Source of the DNA: an uncultured Pseudomonadota bacterium
GTDB taxonomy: Bacteria > Pseudomonadota > Alphaproteobacteria > Rs-D84
Length of the DNA stretch: 35,819 nucleotides
Assembly (NCBI GenBank): GCA_949292385.1
Contig: CASEZC010000026.1
Location: forward strand, 1 to 35,819
Direction: 5' to 3'
Shown: positions 7,769 through 13,397 of the stretch, in pieces
Layout: every line of letters starts with the position of its first letter
Position numbering within the stretch: position 1 is the first letter of the stretch
Made by a program: the position numbers and the translations under genes
The notes under the pieces: generated by a model
What the model saw: only the letters and a program-made list of their open reading frames with translations
Told to the model about the DNA's origin: nothing
The model's database searches: none

Positions 7769-8101
7769 TTCTGTTGTAAAATTTTCATATCTTTTTATTT
7801 CTATTTCTGGGAATTCCGCATTCTGTGGAATATCTCTTAAATATTGTCGATATTTTATAAATTTTTGCCTTTCCGATTCTGTAATTGGATAATCAGATAT
7901 CATATATTTATCTGTATTTTCTAATAAAAAATTACGCTCTTGGCGTTTTTGTAAAATTTGTTCGTTCTTGTTTAATGGCGGGATTTCTACAATTTGATAT
8001 TTCCCATTGCCAAGGTCTTTAATCGTTGTTTTTTTATTTTTTATTACAAATTTATATGCTTCATCATATTGCTCTAAAATAAATATGTCGTTTATTTGCA
8101 T
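7766..8101 (-). CDS. Phage tail assembly chaperone-like protein
   Basis: A 111-residue protein whose second half matches the pattern of phage tail fibre assembly chaperones: ERNFLLENTDKYM, then PITESERQKF, then YRQYLRDIP and a C-terminal proline/aromatic tail. These proteins help fold or attach the tail fibre encoded next to them. It lies 12 nt downstream of the tail-fibre gene with ribosome binding site AAGGA in the gap, so the two are one minus-strand transcript. No other phage gene is visible nearby. Family recognition is by motif pattern only. Confidence 0.65.
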   Translation of the reverse strand: MQINDIFILEQYDEAYKFVIKNKKTTIKDLGNGKYQIVEIPPLNKNEQILQKRQERNFLLENTDKYMISDYPITESERQKFIKYRQYLRDIPQNAEFPEIEIKRYENFTTE

Positions 8102-8113
8102 TATGTATCCTTT

Positions 8114-8617
8114 TTAAGCGCCATAACCAACAGCAGACCATACTTGATATCTTGCTGTATCATTTGTAGAAAAACCGAAACAAAAAGAATTTATAGAAGT
8201 TGTTTTATTACCATTAGCACCATATTGCATTGAAGATGGATTTGTAGTTGTATCGTTTATGCCTATTGATTTGAATGAATATGACCATGCAGTTTTAAAT
8301 GGTTTTACAAATGTTATTGTTTTTAATATATCTCTTTTGCTGGAACCAGCATCATATATGCCGCCTTGTTCAAGCCATCCGGATTTATACTTCCTATACC
8401 ATGTGTAACCGTTTTCTTCCGTAGGCATTTGGCTTTCTATTACATAGTCTGCCGATTCTAATTCTGATTCCTTGGCAAGAATTATGCCACCAGTGGTTTC
8501 GCCATCATGAACGCGCAGCGTTTTATTTGTTGTATCCATTGTGATTTCGCCAATGGCACCAGTAAAATTTTCATGCTCCGTCGCGCTGCCACGACGAATT
8601 TGTATTTGTTTTGACAT
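8114..8617 (-). CDS. Phage tail fibre / receptor-binding-like protein
   Basis: A 167-residue protein starting IQIRRGSATEHENF, followed by IGEITMDTTNKTLRVHDG, the N-terminal unit common to many phage tail fibres and tropism proteins. The middle contains TWYRKYKSGWLEQGG, a module also typical of tail fibres, and the C-terminal 80 residues should form a beta-rich tip. It is short for a tail fibre, so it may be a reduced receptor-binding protein left from a prophage or carried as an accessory gene. Ribosome binding site AAAGG lies about 7 nt upstream. Upstream lies a promoter followed at once by a terminator-like hairpin (8664-8730). Confidence 0.7.
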   Translation of the reverse strand: MSKQIQIRRGSATEHENFTGAIGEITMDTTNKTLRVHDGETTGGIILAKESELESADYVIESQMPTEENGYTWYRKYKSGWLEQGGIYDAGSSKRDILKTITFVKPFKTAWSYSFKSIGINDTTTNPSSMQYGANGNKTTSINSFCFGFSTNDTARYQVWSAVGYGA

Positions 8618-8663
8618 GTTTATGCCTTTTGGGTTGAGTTATTTTTTTGAAAGAAAAGAAATG

Positions 8664-8687
8664 AAAAAAGACGCCAAGTTGGCGTCT
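8664..8687 (-). terminator. Promoter-proximal terminator hairpin upstream of the tail genes
   Basis: Read on the minus strand: stem AGACGCC (8687-8681) / GGCGTCT (8675-8669), 5-nt loop, then a T run (8669-8664). It lies about 8 nt after the predicted start and 47 nt before the tail-fibre start codon, so most transcripts should stop after about 30 nt unless termination is suppressed. Confidence 0.7.
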
Positions 8688-8701
8688 GAAACTTCGGCAA
8701 T

Positions 8702-8730
8702 ATTATATCAAAAATTTCATAAAAAATCAA
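8702..8730 (-). promoter_or_regulatory. Strong sigma70-type promoter of the tail genes
   Basis: On the minus strand: TTGATT (8730-8725), a 17-nt spacer and a perfect TATAAT (8707-8702), start near 8695. Confidence 0.65.
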
Positions 8731-8830
8731 GTGGTGTTTATGCTTAATTCATATAGCTTTTTACATATTGGTATATTAGCCTAATGTTCATCGGACTTTT
8801 GAAAGTTTTTTATGACAACAGGAGAAAAAA

Positions 8831-9394
8831 ATGAAAAAAATATGTTTTGCCATATTTGCTTTGAGCCCGTCACTGGCACTTGCCGGTACACAAAACAATT
8901 GGAACCCTTATTTAAGAGCCGATGCAGGTTTTACTTATTCCGATGCAACAGTTATGAACTATGATATCAGTGGTTTCCAAGGTATGTTTAATTTTGCTGT
9001 TGGTGCACAGAAAGAGAAGGTACGTTTAGAACTGGCTTTGCAAGAACGTGCAACGGTTAGTGAAATGTTCAGTTCCTTGTTAAATGAAACAGTTGCCACC
9101 CTTGACCAACGTGCATTGATGATAAATGGGTATTATGATGTTTTGTCTTCAAAATATTTTGCGTGGTATCTGGGGGCAGGGGCAGGTGTAAATAATTATG
9201 AAGCGATAATTTCTTATAATAATACTAATACGGAAGCCTCTGAAAAAGGCTATTCTGCCATGTTGGGTGCTTATACAGGAATTAGTATAAACTTTGATTA
9301 TATCGGTTTCGATATAGGTGTTGATTATTATTATACTTTCAAGCCAAGTATAAACTCTTTAGTGCCAAAAGTCGGTCTAAGAGTAATGTTTTAA
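8831..9394 (+). CDS. Outer-membrane beta-barrel protein
   Basis: A 187-residue protein with a clear signal peptide (MKKICFAIFALSPSLALA, cleavage before GTQ) and alternating polar/aromatic strands such as YLRADAGFTYSD and YIGFDIGVDYYYTF. It ends VGLRVMF, and the terminal phenylalanine is the usual recognition signal for barrel assembly. The mature size of about 169 residues fits an 8-stranded barrel of the OmpA/OmpW/opacity class. AGGAG precedes the ATG, and the gene has its own terminator, so it is monocistronic. The exact function is unknown; candidates are an adhesin, a porin-like protein or a structural barrel. Confidence 0.75.
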   Translation: MKKICFAIFALSPSLALAGTQNNWNPYLRADAGFTYSDATVMNYDISGFQGMFNFAVGAQKEKVRLELALQERATVSEMFSSLLNETVATLDQRALMINGYYDVLSSKYFAWYLGAGAGVNNYEAIISYNNTNTEASEKGYSAMLGAYTGISINFDYIGFDIGVDYYYTFKPSINSLVPKVGLRVMF

Positions 9395-9424
9395 TTATTA
9401 ATTTTTAATACTTTCCTAGTCCTA

Positions 9425-9459
9425 AAACCAAGACATGACTTGAAATGTCTTGGTTTATG
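9425..9459 (+). terminator. Hairpin terminator after the barrel gene
   Basis: 12-bp stem AAACCAAGACAT (9425-9436) / ATGTCTTGGTTT (9445-9456), 8-nt loop. The T run is short because it forms part of the stem, so efficiency may be moderate. Confidence 0.6.
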
Positions 9460-9512
9460 CATTACAATAACAATTATTATGATTTTTAATATTTTTTAGA
9501 AAGGAGATAAAT

Positions 9513-10112
9513 ATGAAAAAGGCTAAAAAGTCTTATGAAGAAATTAAAAATCCAATCGCTTCGTCTATAAAACGTTTATATAATAAAAGTGCGCCATTAT
9601 TGATATGTGAAGCTTTGTTGTTTGGTATTGCTGCTGTTTTAATGTTTATAAAGCCAGTTGCATTTTTAGCGGTTTTAACACTTATAATTGGTTGTGCGTT
9701 GGTGGTATTCGGATTGTATAGAACAATAGCCGGTTTTATGACCTCAAAAGATTTTGGTGGTGGTTGGTTTGATGTCTTGTTTGGTTTGGTTAATGTTGTG
9801 CTGGGGATTTTGTTTTGTATATATCCTGTTGGTTCTATGATAAGTCTGGCATATATATTTATAATATTATTTATGTTTAAGTCCTTGCGAGCATTAATAT
9901 TTGCAATAAATATGGTAAGAGCGCGCTTCGGTCATTATTGGTTTGATTTAGTAATGGCTTTAATATTAACAGGGGTATCTATATTCTTGTTGTTTTATCC
10001 TGTTATAGGTGCGGTCGCAGTTGTATATTATTTGGCAGTTGCATTACTATTGTATGCTGCAGCCGATATTTATATGTATATAGAATTATTAAGATTAAAG
10101 AAATTAGTCTAA
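9513..10112 (+). CDS. HdeD-like (DUF308) inner-membrane protein
   Basis: A 199-residue, very hydrophobic protein with about six transmembrane helices in three hairpins after a basic cytoplasmic N-terminus (MKKAKKSYEEIKNP). The helix-pair pattern with glycine-rich turns (GGGWFDVLFGLVNVVLGI) and LFYPV-type loops is that of the HdeD/DUF308 family, linked in enterobacteria to acid resistance. A very strong ribosome binding site (AAAGGAG) lies 7 nt upstream. It is monocistronic, with a terminator directly after. Membership is likely, but the physiological role here is unknown. Confidence 0.7.
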   Translation: MKKAKKSYEEIKNPIASSIKRLYNKSAPLLICEALLFGIAAVLMFIKPVAFLAVLTLIIGCALVVFGLYRTIAGFMTSKDFGGGWFDVLFGLVNVVLGILFCIYPVGSMISLAYIFIILFMFKSLRALIFAINMVRARFGHYWFDLVMALILTGVSIFLLFYPVIGAVAVVYYLAVALLLYAAADIYMYIELLRLKKLV

Positions 10113-10115
10113 AAG

Positions 10116-10144
10116 AACCGCCAATATGGCGGTTTTAATTTTTG
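10116..10144 (+). terminator. Terminator of the HdeD-like gene
   Basis: Stem AACCGCC (10116-10122) / GGCGGTT (10128-10134), loop AATAT, followed by TTAATTTTT. Confidence 0.8.
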
Positions 10145-10176
10145 ATATTATTAATATTATGTCACGTTTTGCAGAA

Positions 10177-10304
10177 CGGTGTGCTTTCTTCCACCTTTTT
10201 ACTGCGGTTCGAACTGCTTCTTCGCAGGTTCAAATCTTGGGGCTTACACAAAAATAAAAACCGACATGAAGTCGGTTTCAATTTCTGGCGCGCCCTGCAG
10301 GATT
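10177..10304. repeat. Copy A of a 128-bp direct repeat carrying a tRNA-Arg 3' end
   Basis: About 95 percent identical to 10340-10466; I count five substitutions and one single-base indel. Its right end (10286-10304) is identical to the last 19 nt of the tRNA-Arg gene including CCA. It also contains a minus-strand terminator hairpin (10261-10275) and a degenerate tRNA T-arm-like segment on the + strand (GCAGGTTCAAATC). Offset to copy B is 162-163 bp. Confidence 0.85.
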
Positions 10305-10339
10305 ACTTTGTCACCTTGTAAAATTGCGCTTTGCGCAAT

Positions 10340-10466
10340 CGGTGTACTTTCGTCCACCTTTTTACTGCGGTTCGAACTGCTCCTTCGCAGGTTCAAATCT
10401 TGGGGCTTGCACAAAAATAAAACCGACATGAAGTCGGCTTCAATTTCTGGCGCGCCCTGCAGGATT
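10340..10466. repeat. Copy B of the direct repeat, joined to the intact tRNA-Arg
   Basis: Same unit as 10177-10304, but its right end continues into the complete tRNA-Arg gene. The 35 bp between the copies contain a short perfect hairpin (ATTGCGC/GCGCAAT). Confidence 0.85.
10412..10437 (-). terminator. Terminator of tRNA-Arg
   Basis: On the minus strand: CCGAC, loop TTCAT, GTCGG, then TTTTATTTTTG. The same hairpin is duplicated in copy A at 10251-10275. Confidence 0.75.
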
Positions 10467-10524
10467 CGAACCTGCGACCTGCGGATTAGAAATCCGATGC
10501 TCTATCCAGCTGGGCTAAGGGCGC
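10448..10524 (-). tRNA. tRNA-Arg (anticodon UCU)
   Basis: A 77-nt cloverleaf with encoded CCA. The acceptor GCGCCCT pairs with AGGGCGC; the anticodon loop TTTCTAA gives anticodon TCT; the T-arm GCAGG/CCTGC holds TTCGAAT; the discriminator is G. Two stem mismatches are visible (12-23 C/A in the D stem and 27-43 T/C at the base of the anticodon stem). The 3' end lies within the repeat unit, so this gene is the probable anchor of an integration or duplication event. Confidence 0.9.
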
Positions 10525-10619
10525 GTTACGTCTTACTTTATATCATTTTTATTTAAATTTCAAGTGCTGGTCTTGCTTTTTTTTATGAAATCGTTCCTGT
10601 CAAAGATTTTCTTTTTTTC

Positions 10620-10628
10620 TGATACAAT
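10620..10628 (+). promoter_or_regulatory. Extended -10 promoter of tspO
   Basis: TG-A-TACAAT, with start expected near 10635 and AAGGAG following before the ATG at 10654. No convincing -35. Confidence 0.5.
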
Positions 10629-10653
10629 AGCTCGTGAATCAAGGAGTTAGAAA

Positions 10654-11124
10654 ATGAAAAAGTTTTTTCAATTTATTCTCGCTATCGTTATATCATTTAT
10701 CCCTTCGTTCATAGGTATGATGTTTTCCCCTAATGGACCTTCGGATTTATGGTATAACGCTTTAAATAAGTCTATGCTTACGCCCGATGGATGGGTTTTC
10801 GCCGTTGTTTGGCCAATTCTTTATTTCTTGCTGGGTGTGGCGTTGTTCTTAATCATGATTGATAAGACTAAACAAAGTAAAGCAAAAGCTTATTGGTTGT
10901 TTGTTGCTCATATGGCTTTGAACGCTTTGTGGTCTTATTTGTTCTTCGGATTGCAAATGGCTGGTGCTGCGTTGATAGAACTTGTCGTTTTGTTCGCTAT
11001 ATCTATATGGATGGCGCGTGCTTTCTATCAAATCAGACATTCTGCTTCTTATTTGGTTTGGCCGTACATAGCATGGCAATTGTTCGCAATGTTCCTAAAC
11101 GGAATGATTGTGTATCTGAATTAA
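10654..11124 (+). CDS. tspO: TspO/MBR tryptophan-rich membrane protein
   Basis: A 156-residue protein with five transmembrane helices and the family's conserved aromatic positions: PSDLWYNALNKSMLTPDGWVF (ligand-loop region), VVWPILYFLLG, ALNALWSYLFFG, and a C-terminal helix ending in NGMIVYLN. Length and topology are typical. TspO proteins bind tetrapyrroles such as protoporphyrin IX and heme and modulate pigment or stress responses in alphaproteobacteria. AAGGAG lies before the start, and an extended -10 promoter and a downstream bidirectional terminator make it monocistronic. No tetrapyrrole genes are adjacent. Confidence 0.85.
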   Translation: MKKFFQFILAIVISFIPSFIGMMFSPNGPSDLWYNALNKSMLTPDGWVFAVVWPILYFLLGVALFLIMIDKTKQSKAKAYWLFVAHMALNALWSYLFFGLQMAGAALIELVVLFAISIWMARAFYQIRHSASYLVWPYIAWQLFAMFLNGMIVYLN

Positions 11125-11150
11125 AAATACCGCCGAAAAGGCGGTGTTTT
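11124..11150. terminator. Bidirectional terminator tspO / ftsB-like
   Basis: ACCGCC (11129-11134) / GGCGGT (11140-11145), loop GAAAA, A run on the left and TTTTT on the right; serves both convergent genes. Confidence 0.8.
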
Positions 11151-11476
11151 TATAATTTTAATATTTTTGCTTTTGGATTTCCTATGTTTAAATATTTTAA
11201 TCCAAGTTCTTCTACGTAATCTGTACTATATCCCTGCAATAATTCGATATGTCTGTTTATTGTGTTTAATTTTTCTTGTTCTTGATTTAACTGTTCTTGT
11301 TCGGCATTTAGACGCCATATGTTTATTACGAAATTTTGAACGTTTACGTCCCCCCAGAAAATTCGTACAAACATAAATGCAGCAAAAATACTCAGCGCAA
11401 CACCAATTTTGCCACGAAAACTGCCGCGCCATGCCGCACCAATGAAACTAAATAAATTTTTGATTTTTCCTTTCAT
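11150..11476 (-). CDS. FtsB/DivIC-like septum formation protein
   Basis: A 108-residue bitopic protein: a basic N-terminus (MKGKIKNLFSFIGAAWRGSFRGK), one transmembrane helix (about 26-42), a Gln/Glu/Asn-rich coiled coil (about 52-78), and a short C-terminal domain YVEELGLKYLNIGNPKAKILK. This is the architecture of the septum formation initiator family (FtsB/DivIC), small divisome coiled-coil proteins facing the periplasm. I prefer the ATG at 11476 over the one at 11485, because the latter lies inside a perfect extended -10 (TG-A-TATAAT) and the former falls 7 nt after it, as a leaderless start would. Divergent from dusB. Family assignment rests on architecture. Confidence 0.65.
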   Translation of the reverse strand: MKGKIKNLFSFIGAAWRGSFRGKIGVALSIFAAFMFVRIFWGDVNVQNFVINIWRLNAEQEQLNQEQEKLNTINRHIELLQGYSTDYVEELGLKYLNIGNPKAKILKL

Positions 11477-11479
11477 AGA

Positions 11480-11492
11480 TGGCATTATATCA
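11480..11492. promoter_or_regulatory. Overlapping divergent -10 elements, dusB and ftsB-like gene
   Basis: Minus strand: TG-A-TATAAT with TATAAT at 11489-11484. Plus strand: TG-G-CATTAT with the hexamer at 11483-11488. The two hexamers overlap almost fully, and each lies 7 nt from the ATG it serves (11476 minus, 11496 plus). Confidence 0.5.
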
Positions 11493-11495
11493 CAA

Positions 11496-12407
11496 ATGTT
11501 TACTAATAAGCAAATTTTTGGTGCCCCATTAGCAGGAATTACAGATAAACCATTTCGTAAAATGGTTCGATTGTTTTCACCTGATTCTCCGTTGTATACA
11601 GAGATGATTTCTTGTCATTCTTTGGTCGGTATGCATAAAAATTGTTTAAGAAATTTTGATAGGTATGACGAAGAAGGCAATATAGGCACGCAAATCTTTG
11701 GAGCAGAACCAGTTTTAATGGCAGAGGCTGCTAAAATATTGCAGGATAATGGTGCTGCTTGGATTGATATAAATATGGGATGTCCTGTTCCAAAAGTTGC
11801 AACTCGTAGTGGGGCAGGTGCGTATCTAATGCGCGATCATGTCTTGGCGGGAAAGATAATGACTGCTGTGGTAAAGGCTGTAAAAATACCCGTTTCTATA
11901 AAGACCAGACTCGGTTGGGATGATGCACATAAAGACTGGCAGGACTTGGTGAAAATTGCTGTTGATTGCGGGGTAAGTTTTGTCGCTTTGCATGGTAGAA
12001 CCAGAGCTCAATTATATCTTGGTAATTCGGAACTGTCACCAAAACCAGATTTTCCGATTCCTGTTATAGGAAACGGTGATATAAAAAACGTTTCAGACTT
12101 AGAAAAGGTACAGAATTTGGGTTATGATGGGGCAATGATAGGCAGGGCAATGTTGGGTAAGCCTTGGTTGCTTGGTGAATTGACCGGAAAATGTACAAAA
12201 CCAGGTAATGTAGGAAATGTTGTTTTACAGCATCTGGATAGTATGTTGGACTATTATGGAAAAAGAACTGCTGTACAAATGTTCAGAAAGCATGCTGCTT
12301 GGTATTCTTCTGGTATGCCAAATTCCGCAGAATTTCGTATAAAAGTTAATCAGTTAACAGAAGAAAAAGATTTAAAATTAGCAATTCGTGAATTTTGGAG
12401 TTGCTAA
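11496..12407 (+). CDS. dusB: tRNA-dihydrouridine synthase, DusB-type
   Basis: A 303-residue FMN enzyme reducing specific tRNA uridines to dihydrouridine. Family motifs: GAPLAGITDKPFRKM (N-terminal FMN site), TEMISCHSLVG, IGTQIFG, DINMGCPVPK with the catalytic cysteine, IKTRLGWDD, ALHGRTRAQLY, VIGNGDI and GAMIGRAMLGKPW (phosphate binding). The start at 11496 gives the canonical N-terminus; an upstream in-frame extension to 11409 would run across the divergent ftsB-like gene and has no family support. There is no ribosome binding site, and the -10 lies 7 nt upstream, so the mRNA is probably leaderless. The C-terminal helical domain is somewhat short. Confidence 0.9.
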   Translation: MFTNKQIFGAPLAGITDKPFRKMVRLFSPDSPLYTEMISCHSLVGMHKNCLRNFDRYDEEGNIGTQIFGAEPVLMAEAAKILQDNGAAWIDINMGCPVPKVATRSGAGAYLMRDHVLAGKIMTAVVKAVKIPVSIKTRLGWDDAHKDWQDLVKIAVDCGVSFVALHGRTRAQLYLGNSELSPKPDFPIPVIGNGDIKNVSDLEKVQNLGYDGAMIGRAMLGKPWLLGELTGKCTKPGNVGNVVLQHLDSMLDYYGKRTAVQMFRKHAAWYSSGMPNSAEFRIKVNQLTEEKDLKLAIREFWSC

Positions 12408-12455
12408 TTACGTATATAGATTCTATGATTGTTCTTAATTAAATAGGGGAAAATT

Positions 12456-13313
12456 ATGAATGAAAATAACGTTGAAACACCAGTAGAAATGACAGTTGGC
12501 GAAATTTTGCGTAATGCTAGAACAACTGGTCGTCGTAAGCGTGAAATAACAACAATTGCTAAGTTATTATGTATTCGTGAAGAATTTTTACAGGCTTTGG
12601 AAGATGGTAATTATAAAGAAATACCAGAAACAGTTTATATTTTGGGTTTTGCGCGTAATTACGCAATGGAATTAGGTTTGAATCCTGATGAAATAGTTAC
12701 TAAATTAAAAAGAGAAATGGGTTTGATACCTGATTGCGAAGACGAAACTGCCGGAGATAAAGGAAATACTTGTGCTGTTCCTGGGGCAGAAAATGTGGAT
12801 GTAAAAAATTTAAAGAAATCTTTGAAATCTGCTTATAAATTTGTTTTGAAGAATTGGTTATGGTTTTTGGGTGGCGTTGTCGCAGTAATTGCTTTGGTTA
12901 TGGCGTTGTTATTGTTTGTCCCTAAAGAAAGCTCAGAAGCTGTAAATAATGTTGTTGTTGAACCGGTTGTTGCAGTACAAGAACCTGAGTATAAGGTTGC
13001 GGTTCGCGAACGTTTTGGTACGGAAAACGCTGAAAATGCTGAAATTATTTTGCAGGCCAGCCAAGAATCTTGGGTAAAGGTGGAAGATGGTCGCGGAAAT
13101 ACTATTTTTAGTCGCGTTTTGGTTCCTGGTGATATTTACTATGTACCATCTGGTGATAAGTATAAAGCAACGTTCGGTAATGCCGGTGGTGTAGATATCT
13201 GGGTTGATGGCGTGTTGGCACCTAAACAAGGGGCTAATCATGTGAGAAAATCTGGAATTGTTTTGTCTGCGGATTCTTTGATTGTAAAAGAAGTTCCGAC
13301 AGTAGCAGAATAA
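12456..13313 (+). CDS. rodZ: RodZ-like cytoskeletal membrane protein
   Basis: A 285-residue protein in the RodZ order: an N-terminal helix-turn-helix of the HTH_25 type (about 13-85; VGEILRNARTT, LCIREEFLQALEDGNY, ETVYILGFARNYA), a linker, a transmembrane helix (about 133-155; WLWFLGGVVAVIALVMALLL) and a periplasmic beta domain of the DUF4115 type (about 190-275; ILQASQESWVKVEDGRGNTIF). RodZ anchors MreB filaments to the inner membrane and sets rod shape. Ribosome binding site AGGGGA precedes the ATG, and a terminator follows the gene. It complements the bactofilin and M23 shape genes further along. Confidence 0.85.
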   Translation: MNENNVETPVEMTVGEILRNARTTGRRKREITTIAKLLCIREEFLQALEDGNYKEIPETVYILGFARNYAMELGLNPDEIVTKLKREMGLIPDCEDETAGDKGNTCAVPGAENVDVKNLKKSLKSAYKFVLKNWLWFLGGVVAVIALVMALLLFVPKESSEAVNNVVVEPVVAVQEPEYKVAVRERFGTENAENAEIILQASQESWVKVEDGRGNTIFSRVLVPGDIYYVPSGDKYKATFGNAGGVDIWVDGVLAPKQGANHVRKSGIVLSADSLIVKEVPTVAE

Positions 13314-13336
13314 GTTTAGAAATATTTAAAAAACTG

Positions 13337-13360
13337 GGGCGAAAGAAATTTCGCCCTTTC
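13337..13360 (+). terminator. Terminator of rodZ
   Basis: GGGCGAAA (13337-13344) / TTTCGCCC (13349-13356), loop GAAA, then TTTC. Confidence 0.75.
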
Positions 13361-13362
13361 TA

Positions 13363-13390
13363 TTGAAATTTATATTATTTTAGCTATATT
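13363..13390 (+). promoter_or_regulatory. Promoter of uvrA, leaderless
   Basis: TTGAAA (13363-13368), a 16-nt spacer and TATATT (13385-13390). The ATG at 13398 starts 7 nt after the -10, exactly where transcription should begin. Confidence 0.65.
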
Positions 13391-13397
13391 CTTCATC

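Noticed and set aside
10179-10556. 125-residue reading frame on the + strand
   Set aside because: It runs through the direct repeats and antisense to tRNA-Arg; its product contains the same segment twice only because the DNA is duplicated.
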